DNA of 64,000 bases from NCBI GenBank assembly GCA_003116975.1, contig BGKB01000055.1, positions 186,001-250,000 on the forward strand, in the 5' to 3' direction. Below are positions 34,102-43,247 of this stretch, piece after piece. Source of the DNA: Aurantiochytrium sp. KH105 (lineage: Eukaryota; Sar; Bigyra; Thraustochytrida; Thraustochytriidae). Every line of letters starts with the position of its first letter. Within the stretch, counting starts at the first letter, position 1. The translations under genes were made by a program, and so were the position numbers. The notes below the pieces were generated by a model. That model had not been told where the DNA came from. It searched no databases and saw only the letters and a list, made by a program, of their open reading frames with translations.

Positions 34102-34179
34102 GACCGTCTCCACGTAAGACCAGGAGACGATTTCCCATATTGGTGTACGGAGATTTGGCACTCGCGATATTCCGCACTT
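34102..34179 (+). repeat. Left terminal inverted repeat
   Basis: It pairs with the reverse complement of 35738-35804. The best matched blocks are AAGACCGTCT at the end, CAGGAG in the middle, and TACGGAGATTTG and TCCGCACTT inward. Confidence 0.8.
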
Positions 34180-34453
34180 TAGCCAATCGCCTCGCCGGCG
34201 CGCAGGCTCGCTCCGCCGCCGCCTGGCTGCCCAGAACACCCGGCGGCACGGCCGTGCAAGCCTTCGTTGTAAAGTTGTGTCACCCCCCTTTTTCACCTCA
34301 TGCGTCTAATCATCGACGATGGACCAGCGCAGAACTGCGCGAAAGGGCGACTTTGCGCGGGCTTTGCGACCGTGTTCGTGGAGGAGACTGCCGCGCAGCT
34401 GGGCTAGATGGAAGGCACAGACAAGGAAACGCGTGGAGAAGACAAATTCGCTG

Positions 34454-35489
34454 TTAGATATCGTTGTTGGTCGGTTTTGCTTGCATTTTGCGATATTTGG
34501 TCTTCACGTTGACAATCTTTGCCTTGATCTGGGTCTCTGTAGGGAAGCTAGCTGGCTTGGGCCCAGCGTGTTGATCAAGAAAAGTCTTCATGATTTGCTT
34601 GGGGGTCTTGCTTGGGTTCGTGACCGTGAGAAGTTGAATCTCGTTGGCAAATTTGACTTCCATGCCTTTTCGCCCCCTTCCTGATGACCCAGACTGCATT
34701 ACTGCTGCAGCTGCTGCGTCCTTCGGTGCAAGCTCTGCTGCCCTTGCCAGTCTTTCAGCTTGCTCTCGAGCCTTCTGTTGAGTGCTGAGCTGCCCGATGA
34801 GCAACTTGATGCGTTCCTCAGAAGGAAGACACAATCGTCCTGGGAACTCCTTTTCGAGATGCGCGCGCATCGCACCTGGCCCCATCTTGTGCGACGAGTT
34901 CTCGACGCCTAATTCAAAAAGCTCTTCGACTCGCTCCCTGTAAGGGCCCATGTGGTCGCTACCGTAAGTCGAGCCGTGATGAGGCCGCCGCGCCCAACCT
35001 TGAGGTTTCGCTGGAAGAACATTGTGACCGCGAGCGCATACTCTGGCATATCGCTTCCGTCTCGCAGGCTGATCATCGCTTGCGAGTCATTGCTTGCTAT
35101 TTGCGTTGCGTTGTCTACGCCGATCGTCTCGCACGCTTGCTCAATTGTATCCTCGTCATTGTGGGTTTCATCACGCAAGTCATCCCAGCCGAGGTCGTGG
35201 CTTGCATAAGCAAGTCCCCACTCTGGTCCATCGACTCCACCATGCGACGGACTGCGTATGCAGCGACATCTTGCCGCTCGGAATCGACAAAGGATGCCGA
35301 TCGTTGCTGCTGTGCTTGCTGCTGCGACCGATTTTGGTCTGACAAGCTGTTGGAGCATTCGTTTGTTGCACCGCCCTGCGAAGCATGACGCCCACGCCGA
35401 CGAGGACCACGAACTGTGCCACAACGAAACACATATAGCAAGTGTACTCCCCAAAGCGGTCCCTCGAACCAAATGTCATCGCTTACCAC
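34454..35489 (-). pseudogene. Coding remnant inside the TIR transposon
   Basis: Three overlapping minus-strand frames (35489-35115, 35472-34909, 34951-34454) carry protein-like sequence. The longest downstream part is a helical, charged segment with VEELFELGVENSSHKMGPG, LEKEFPGRLCLPSEERIKLL and a basic C-terminus (KAKIVNVKTKYRKMQAK). The upstream part is Gln/Ser-rich (SQQQAQQQRS). Spacing suggests one original protein now split between frames, although small introns cannot be excluded. The region resembles accessory or DNA-binding parts of transposon proteins rather than a catalytic core, and I cannot name a family. Confidence 0.45.
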
Positions 35490-35737
35490 ACCAGGAGCTT
35501 GTTCAGGATGCTGGGAGTTTCAACAGTCATTGGTACCTTATTAGGCGCTTTTGCGTCTACCTTTGCCCTATTACGACTTGGTACTCTCTGCCCATATTAG
35601 CGCCTATTACCACCACCCCACGCGGACCGCAAACGCGATAACTTTTCGTCTACGAAATTTCGTGGCTCGAAAAGACCAGATTCGCGCTCTCCAGGCCGAG
35701 CCGAAGCCAGGCGTCCCCGCCGCGGTCTGCGAAACGC

Positions 35738-35804
35738 AAGTGCGGATTTTCGGGTCTGTCAAATCTCCGTATATTTTTGCTCCTGCTCTTATAAAAAGAC
35801 GGTC
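35738..35804 (-). repeat. Right terminal inverted repeat
   Basis: Reverse complement partner of 34102-34179, with a few short deletions relative to the left copy. A separate small hairpin (TTAGGCGC with GCGCCTA) lies inside the element near 35541-35607. Confidence 0.8.
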
Positions 35805-35916
35805 TTAAAATTAAAACAAGACAAGTGACAAGGATTTACGTGTCAACAGGTTTACGTACTGCTTTTTGCCGTTGGTTCTTGGTGACTTTGGGCGATTTCT
35901 AAGATGAGAAGCATCA

Positions 35917-35949
35917 ACGCGTCGACAAGTTTCCTCACTTCTTCATTGC
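35917..35949. repeat. Direct repeat flanking the transposon, right copy
   Basis: Matches 34041-34073. A weaker third similarity (AGCATCAACAAGTCTCTTTG) follows near 35967, so the transposon sits within a small family of diverged local repeats. Confidence 0.7.
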
Positions 35950-36351
35950 TTGCTCCTGAAAGTAAAAAGCATCAACAAGTCTCTTTGCCTTTTTGCCATC
36001 GATCGTCAAAACAGTGCGCATGGCGCACGGATCTCAGTCGCAAACTAGTAAGGTCGTCACATCGAAACAAGAAACCTAAAATCAATGACCTCAAAATTAC
36101 TACTACAAAGCGTCTGCAAAAAGAATGTTTTTGTAAAGCATCAGAGTAATAAAGCGCATTCCGTTCACCGGCCACCAAAAGCAGCCTCAAACAAGAGGTG
36201 TCAGAATATTGCTAGAAATCATCACATGCTGGGGTTTTCATGTTGAGCTCTCCGTCCAATCCACGCTCACCAAACTCCTTCCACCAGGCTCCAGCGCCAT
36301 TATCCACCCATCCATCACCAGGCGCCATCCCTTCCTAGATGCATGCATATT

Positions 36352-36433
36352 GAATCAGGTGCCATTTAACGTTCGACCTATAATCACCACACTGTTCATA
36401 AGCAGAGCTGGCGAATCAAACGAGGTATCATCA
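36352..36433. repeat. 82-bp direct repeat, copy 1
   Basis: Begins GAATCAGGTGCCA and contains ACGTTCGACCTATAATCACC and AAACGAGGTATCATCA. It is nearly identical to 36536-36618, and the copies start 184 bases apart. Confidence 0.9.
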
Positions 36434-36535
36434 AATTCAATCTTCAACAATCCAAAGCAAACTGTCTCTCTCCACAGTCCGTCACAATCCCTTTCTCCTC
36501 CTCTTTCGAGAACGCGGTAACGCGACTCGCAATTA

Positions 36536-36618
36536 GAATCAGGTGCCAATTTTACGTTCGACCTATAATCACCACACTGTTCATAAGCAGAGCTGGCGAA
36601 TCAAACGAGGTATCATCA
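36536..36618. repeat. 82-bp direct repeat, copy 2
   Basis: Differs from copy 1 only around CCAATTTTACG against CCATTTAACG. The flanking sequences do not match. Confidence 0.9.
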
Positions 36619-39600
36619 TCTTCGATTGGTAAAAAATCCTCTCACCCCCTCCCTCTCCACCACCCCCTTCCTCCCACCCGCATCTGCAGTAACAGACGAA
36701 TACGCAATGCAGAATGTGCCGTCGTAATTAGTGACAAGCATCCACAGAAGAGGACACGTGCCGTGGAAAAACGGTTACAGTTTGTCTGCTGCTGCCGAGC
36801 TGCTGACGCAACCCGGCGTCTGTTGTGCGGCGCATGAGTTGATCTGGAGAGCAAGGGTACAATTAAGTGGCCCTCCAAATCATCAGGTAAAGTGAAACAC
36901 GCCGGGTTTCCACGCATCCCCCCACTCTCTCTCGTTCCTTTTTGACTGTCGGCGTCATGGTTCAGCCCCGTGATTAGAGACACAGAGTGTCTACACAGCG
37001 CTTAAGATGAAACGCGGCAGTGCGAACTTGCCCCTACCGGGTAGAACCAGCCAGGGAGCATCCCCCCGAAAGAGGATGCTCAACCCGGCCGGCTCAATAC
37101 CTTTCAGAACAAGCGCACCTGGACAATTAGTATTGGATCTTTGTCAACACATATACCTCACCAAAAAGAAAGTAGGCGTGCTTAATGACGAGACTGCCGC
37201 ATTCCCCGTGTTAGAAGGCGCCAGCAGTCTTGATCCTTGGGTACATTTCCTCTCTCTCACTCTCCTTGTCTTTTCACTCTCGGCGATGCCGTCACCATCT
37301 CCTCAAAGTCGCGTCCTACGTGCTGTAGAATCAATATTATCAAAAAAGAAACAGTCAGTTCGTCGGCCCTCCTGGAATTCGCAAAAGTAGTTTCACAGCG
37401 CGTCAAGAACAGCAATTGAAATTTGAAGCAGTCATCGGGTCTCCTCAGGCTGACTGCCTTCTCTCTCTCTCACCACTCACCCTCCCCCACTCCCACGCAC
37501 ACACCGAGACTCAACTACTCAAAACAGCGCGAGCGCGCATGCAGCCTCACTCAAAACAGCTTCGGGTCTGATAAGTTGCGTAGAAATCGCTCACGAGCTG
37601 TCAGATCCGAAAGATGGTATGTTCAGCAAAATCTTCATTCCCGCCGCCTCTGCATGCACGCACACCACTCATTCTCCATTCATCTGGAACAAAACCCAAC
37701 CCATGACTCTCCCCCAGAACCCACCCTCCTCAATGCTCGGATCAGTCCATCTAGTAGAGGAATTATATGAAAACCACACGGGGATGAGCACAGACTAAAG
37801 CGCATTCAGAGTAGCTGGTAAGACATCACATCCGTGCACCCCACCCACACCCACACCTGCCCCCACACGCACAATGACTTTGACGATCGACTTCCCACGC
37901 CGGTCGCAAACCTGATCGAAACCTCCTCAGACTTAAAAAGCTCGATTGTGTTCATTCCTCAAATGCCGAGACATATTGAGTGTTGAATTTCAGTTGAGCA
38001 TCATAGGAGAATCAGGTCCTATACCACGCCGCCATCCCAATAAGAAGACCGCCTCCTGCTCTTTCGACCCGACGCTTTCTACATCTTTGGTTCAATTGCT
38101 GTTTCGAGCACAGCCATGTGCGCGAATATCAACGTACCTCATGTCGACCATGCCGACAACCAGTGCGGTCAGTGTAACTATGACTATAAATGGTGCCTCA
38201 ACGCCAACGGCAAGCAATGACTGCATGCCAAAAAAGGCTCGGCGTCATGCTCGAAGACGAGCTGCTTCTTCACCCCGCTCCACGCAAAGCCAAACCTTGT
38301 CGAACTCCCCATCCCAACACCCACACCTCACCCAAATTGAATATACGGGCGCGTAGCGATCCGCAAAGACCAAAGAGCTCAGCCGACCGACTCTAAGAGC
38401 GTATCCAAGCTTGTGGCGCTGTCAAAATTGAATACAAACGGGAGGAGGATCTCCACGACTGTACTATCTCAGCGCAAGACCCTTGACTTGCTGCTTCCCA
38501 CTCACGTAACTCCCCCATATTCCCCACGATATCTGTATCTTTCGAGCCGTCGGTCGTTGTTATAGATCCGCGCTCACAAAGAACAATTGTTGCATCAGAG
38601 AGATTCCCATTTCCGTCCTCTCGGCATCGCACGCTGTCCACTACAGACAAGTGCTAACGATGTCCCTATTTGGAGTACTCTTCATCTGTAAACCAGACAT
38701 GGATAACAATATCCCGCTCTCGTTAGGGAACTTGCTTCGTCACATAATATTGACAAAAGGAATGCTCGTCACAGCGACTCTCTTGCACAGGTTCATTGCA
38801 TGATCGGATCCGCCAATCGTATATGAGCTGAGAACGATATTTCTCTTCAACGGACATAGTCCTCGAAGCGAGCTGGGTTATAAGTAAAACTTATCGTCAT
38901 CTCCGACATGACAGTTCACCCGTGCAAAAAGAGTCCCGTGTGTGCGTGTGCATTCCTGATGAAAAGAGCGAATCCTCCATAGCATATAAAGCACGTACCT
39001 GCATCGAACTTGACCGGTGTAGACAGTCATCCTCTCTCTCCATATACCCTCTTCCCAAACTCTAGACTCTGCTCTCGCTATTTTCCACCCCGTCTCTTGT
39101 ACTTGTCGTCCATGGAGCGATCAGCCAGTGTGAATACGATTCGCAGCACGTATAGGCTCAGAATACAAAAGTGCATCTCCTCGCTTAACCATTGACAGAA
39201 ATACATGAAACAACTTTGTCTCTTCCACTCTCTGCTGCCCCGCCCCAAGCGAGCGATCAGCCGTCATTTTGACTTCACATAGATGTCAGAAAATGTAGAT
39301 AAGTATAGTGTTGAGCATCCTCTCGCACGATACCATCCACCCCGCGCGCAACAATAACAGCATCGACGCTGTCCCCACTCCTGTCTGTAAAGAGACCATA
39401 ACAACAAACATCGTCAGTCGTCACGGATTCTTTCGCGCCATATGCACATCTTCTTCCCATCTCTCTCCTAACTCCCGTGTCTCTTCGCTGCGCATGCACC
39501 TAGGGCTCAGTCGATGGGTGGTGATCCTGAAGGATCTGGTGGTCATCGCAAAAAAGTGGGCTGGTGGACCCGAGCTACCCGTCTGATTAATAAATACATA

Positions 39601-40472
39601 TCATCGCCCCGACGTGCATGCCCAACATCTCTCTCTCACTCTTTCCATTGATCCAGAAACGCATGTACGTCTCGATTCCATCATCATGGGTCAGAAATAA
39701 AATTGGAGTTGTTCCTCACGCAGCAACCCTCAACGGAGCGCCATCGAGAAGGGGAATCCTTGTTCTCCTCATTCCCATGCCCTGTTCGCATAATAATACG
39801 CACACACACATCAACACACTCGCTTTTCACGTACAAAGTCGATTTGCCATCTCAATGATGAGATGCGCAAAGAAAAGAAAGGTTGGTATTGGTACAGTTG
39901 TGAAAACTGTCAAACCAATGCGTCAGAACGTGCGAGCTCTCGATTTTGTCTCTTGTGCCCTGCACAACACACAGACGTGTTTAGCAGGCCGTCTGCCTAC
40001 GCCGGGAAAGCCATCATTGAAACCACAGCATGTTTTATCCACATGGTTGAACGAGGAGCGACCCTCTTTCGGCCGGGTAAACGGTAAATGTGTTGTAATC
40101 ATCGGCTCCTTCTTCCCCGCGTGAGAAACTGACGGTCGGCCTATGCACGCTTGTCGTGTACAGGGCTGTGCGGTGCCACTTACTATACAGTCTGCGCAAG
40201 TCAAACCTTTGTCAGTCGCTCCGGTTCCCTTCCATATCATCTCGGATCTCTTGGTCTCTCCATCTCGTCCCCCCCCCCCCGCATTGGCTCGGTTGGTGGT
40301 GCATGTAAATGTTAACGTCACAGAAAGTGGCGCTCTACAACATGAGAGCACCATCGGTTCGAATTATCAACCCGTGGTTTGGGCCTTCCTCATCGCCAGA
40401 CAGCAAGCACACATCCTCTTGTCCCATGTGCTTGTTCCTCTTCCCCCCTTACTCCTCTAGCCTCACACGTAC

Positions 40473-41780
40473 CTAGGATTTAAAATATTCCTCATAAGTC
40501 CTCCGCAGAACGTAGCCGCTGGAACTTGTGTTTGGCAAATTCAGTCTTCGCCGCACCTTTTGCCAAAGGTGGTTCGCGACAATGTGGTCGTAACCACCCG
40601 TCGCCTTTACAGCATCATACAACTTGGTAGGATGAATAAGTACGCCTTTGAGACCCGTCAGCTTGCTTATGTAGCGCTCGCGATGGCCTGAAAAGACTAC
40701 ACCACGCCCTGTGAGCATCGAAGAGTCAAGGAACTCTTGCGCTGTCATGGTCCCCACGGCGTCATCCGGAATGTGCGCCCTGTCGCCGATCTTGAGATCT
40801 GCGCGAACGCCCACATCCGTGATTCTCCCCAACGCATCGACGCGGATCGAAGCAAGGTTCACGGCAGGAACCTCGACTTCGAACGCATAGGGATAGGTCC
40901 CGACCTGATCGGCAAAGGCAATGGAATAACGAAGTTGAGCCGTATTGGCGCTGTTGGGGCTCCGCTTGCGCTTCTTCCGTTTCCGCTTGCGCCCCGAGGG
41001 CTCATTTGCGATCTCGAGGTCGGCGAGGTCGCCTTCGTCCTCGTCGCCGATAAAGGAGGCATCGTCATCGTACCCATCGCTACCGGCGACCACCCGTTTC
41101 TTGGTCTGTCGGCCGGATCGCGTCGTGTACTCCTCCTCGTCATCGTCGTCGTCGTCGAGGTCGAGGCCGTTGCCGGTGTAGCCGGCGCCGGCCGCATTGG
41201 AGGCGCCGTAGCCGCGGCGCTCGTGCTTGAGGCCGGACTCGCGGACGGCTCTGGCGCCGCGTTTGGTGCGCCGCTGCTGGTGCTGCGCTGCGGCTGCGGC
41301 CTGGGCCTGCGCGTTGGCGGCGGCGGCCTTCTTCTCGCCCGCCGGCACGCCCTTGGGCTTGGCCAGCGCGAGCGGCACGGCGTACACGGGCAGGCACAGG
41401 CTGTTGATATGCTCCGAGAGCTTGAGCTCGCGCAGCTGCTCCGCGTGGAAACCCGCGTACGCGTCGGCGCCGGCCGCGGACCCGGCCGCGGCCAGCTCCG
41501 CCTCGCGCGCCTGCGCGCTGCCGGCCTCGCGCGCCGCGCTCACGGCCGCGAAGGCCGTCAGCAGCGGCGCCATGGCGGGGATCGCGCCGCCCGCTTGCGG
41601 GTCTGCGAGGCCCTCGCCGCCTCGGCCTGCCGCAGGCTGCGCTGCGAGCCGCACGTTTCCCGCGGGCTCCTGCCGCCGCGGATTGGTTGGTTGCGGCGCC
41701 GCTGCGGCCGCCGCGCCTTCCTCCTTCGAGAACGAATGGAGCGATTGATGGATTGATGATCGATCATTGGTCGCGTCCAT
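40473..41780 (-). CDS. ARID-domain chromatin protein
   Basis: 435 residues. The N-terminal half is Ala/Gln/Glu-rich, followed by an acidic Asp/Glu run next to TTRSGRQTKKR and a basic cluster GRKRKRKKRKR near residue 265, which suggests a nuclear protein. Residues about 285-345 are a beta-rich segment (YSIAFADQVGTYPYAFEVEV). The C-terminus (about 370-435) matches an ARID DNA-binding domain: GVLIHPTKLYDAVKATGGYD, then LWQKVRRRLNLP and YVLRRTYEEYF. The stop falls within a few residues of the usual end of the domain and is directly followed by GTACGT, a donor-like sequence. ARID proteins are often subunits of SWI/SNF-type remodelers; membership here is an inference. The gene is divergent from the NUDIX gene. 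Confidence 0.7.
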   Translation of the reverse strand: MDATNDRSSIHQSLHSFSKEEGAAAAAAPQPTNPRRQEPAGNVRLAAQPAAGRGGEGLADPQAGGAIPAMAPLLTAFAAVSAAREAGSAQAREAELAAAGSAAGADAYAGFHAEQLRELKLSEHINSLCLPVYAVPLALAKPKGVPAGEKKAAAANAQAQAAAAAQHQQRRTKRGARAVRESGLKHERRGYGASNAAGAGYTGNGLDLDDDDDDEEEYTTRSGRQTKKRVVAGSDGYDDDASFIGDEDEGDLADLEIANEPSGRKRKRKKRKRSPNSANTAQLRYSIAFADQVGTYPYAFEVEVPAVNLASIRVDALGRITDVGVRADLKIGDRAHIPDDAVGTMTAQEFLDSSMLTGRGVVFSGHRERYISKLTGLKGVLIHPTKLYDAVKATGGYDHIVANHLWQKVRRRLNLPNTSSSGYVLRRTYEEYFKS

Positions 41781-42248
41781 TTCCTCCCTCTATCTATCCA
41801 CGGGCAGCCCGCCACCGCTAAAATCGCTGCGGCCGCCCGCGCAACACGAGTATCCGCCCGCGCCGCACTTGCGCGCCCGCGCCCGCAAGCGCGCGACGAG
41901 CCGATACCGCGCTTACCGGAATTCGTGGACGCAAGAAAAAAGGCCCCAAGCTGTGCGCGGTCGCGGCGCGCCGCCACGCCGATAGGTCTCTTTTGTAAAA
42001 CAAATGCTTCTACCGTTCTGTTCTCTTCGCGTTCCTTCCGCCCAGAGTGTGTATTGGAAGGGAAGACAACAGACTGGAAAAAAGTCGATCGCGACGAGTG
42101 CGAGCGCAGCGACTGCGACGCGGAGACGCGCACGGTGAGCCTCTCTTGGGCCAGACCGTGAGGCTGCGCGCTTTCGAGGGCGAACGAGCAGAGCAGAGCA
42201 GAGCAGAGCAAAGCAGAGCAAAGCAGAGCAGATCGGATTCGAGGTAGA
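41781..42248. promoter_or_regulatory. Shared divergent promoter region (ARID / NUDIX)
   Basis: 468 bases between the two start codons. It contains GATCGATC-like palindromes near the ARID start and an AGCAG pentanucleotide repeat (42186-42232) directly upstream of the NUDIX start, probably in its 5' untranslated region. No TATA element is evident. Confidence 0.5.
42186..42232. repeat. (AGCAG/AGCAA)n pentanucleotide repeat
   Basis: About nine units of AGCAG with two AGCAA variants, ending 16 bases before the NUDIX start codon. Confidence 0.9.
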
Positions 42249-42873
42249 ATGGCGACCAAGAAGGAGAATAGGGCCAGCGCCAAGCTCCTCAAGACCGAAC
42301 CGGTGCAGCCCGAGGGCTTCAAGTGGGTGCAGCTCGCCAAGCTCACGTACGAGGACGCCGAGGGGAAGGAACGACAATGGGAAATGTCCATGCGCAGCAC
42401 GCGCAAGGGTGACGTCGACGGCGTCGCGGTGGTCTGCAGGCTTCTGAAAAAGGGCGAGAAGCCGAAGACGGTCCTCGTGTCGCAGTTCCGACCGCCTGCT
42501 AACGCGTACGTGCTCGAGGTTCCAGCCGGCCTCGTCGACGAGGGCGAGACAGCAGAACAGGCTGCTATCCGCGAGCTCAAGGAGGAAACTGGCTTCACCG
42601 CAACGCGTGTGACGCACGTCTCGCCCATTGTGCTTTCTGATCCCGGCGTATCTGGCGACACAATGCAATACGTCACGGTGGAAGGTCGATCTCGACGCAG
42701 AGGAAAATATCAATCCAAAGGCGAATCCAGAGGAGGGCGAGCATATTGACATCCATATTGTAGAAATTGATAGCCTCCTCAGCGTACTGCAGGATCCAAC
42801 TCAAGTTGTGCAGGATCGTCCCAAGGTTGTCGTCGATGCTCGCCTTTTCGGTCTGGCGCTCTCGATGCTGTAA
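42249..42873 (+). CDS. NUDIX hydrolase, ADP-sugar pyrophosphatase-like, with apparent frameshift
   Basis: The protein resembles NUDT5-type ADP-ribose/ADP-sugar pyrophosphatases. A NUDIX box is present: GLVDEGETAEQAAIRELKEE followed by TGF, preceded by the substrate-shaping VLEVPA and followed by LSDPGVSGDTMQYV. After MQYVTVE the first frame runs into unrelated sequence and stops at 42749. The +1 frame from about 42685 continues the family pattern (VDLDAEENINPKANPEEGEH, then VVVDARLFGLALSML) to a stop at 42873. A single extra G in GAAGGTC at 42681-42687 explains both. This may be a sequencing error, a recent mutation or a polymorphism. The start ATG and the catalytic glutamates are intact. Confidence 0.75.
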
Positions 42874-43247
42874 TGTATAAATAAGTAGAACGAAGCTCAG
42901 AATGCAATAATTGCACCCTGAATTGGCCCCTACGTTCATCATGATCCTTTACTTCACACGCAAGATGATCATCCGCGGCGTGTTTTTGGTGACAGAGATT
43001 TTATGTCCATACATGCCTTTGTTTTTCCCTGCGGTCTGCCGTTCTCGATGCTGTGCAAGATCAACAAAGGCACACGTGGACGTGCTCGTAAGGGACACTC
43101 CCCCGTGTAGTGTAGTAAACTGTCTTTCGTCGTCTTGGAAAAAAATCTACTTTACTACACACTGTCAAAACTATATAGTACGCGACGTGTTGTTGTCCGT
43201 CAGAATCTTGATTCATTCATCCATGATGCAATCACTCACAATTAGGC
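42874..43247. other. Convergent 3' intergenic region
   Basis: It lies between the ends of the NUDIX (+) and kinesin (-) genes, is AT-rich, and holds no repeat or RNA gene that I can see. Confidence 0.5.

Larger units (their letters stand above)
34102..35804. mobile_element. DNA transposon with long terminal inverted repeats
   Basis: A 1.7-kb element bounded on both sides by TTAA (34098-34101 and 35805-35808). Both ends start GACCGTCT when read inward and continue as imperfect inverted repeats of about 75 to 90 bases, sharing TACGGAGATTTG and ATTCCGCACTT or AATCCGCACTT. TTAA targets are typical of piggyBac and Kolobok elements, but the terminal bases fit neither well, so I leave the superfamily open. 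The interior carries minus-strand coding fragments with no recognisable DDE core, so the copy is probably non-autonomous or degraded. Confidence 0.75.
35814..40472. other. 4.7-kb gene-free region with + strand C/T tracts
   Basis: By eye the sequence is clearly AT-richer and more varied in words than the GC-rich surroundings. No open frame exceeds about 170 codons and none looks like a protein. Pyrimidine-rich tracts recur on the + strand (for example near 36645, 36920, 37250, 37460, 37840, 38300, 39035, 39460, 39635 and 40265), usually CTCTCTC or CCCACAC types. A duplicated 82-base segment lies at 36352-36618. It could be decayed repeat DNA or a non-coding locus. Confidence 0.5.

Noticed and set aside
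39863-40087. Small ORF with a CENC...CLLC pattern resembling a zinc finger
   Set aside because: Only 74 codons, with no flanking exon support. Four cysteines in this spacing can arise by chance in such a region.
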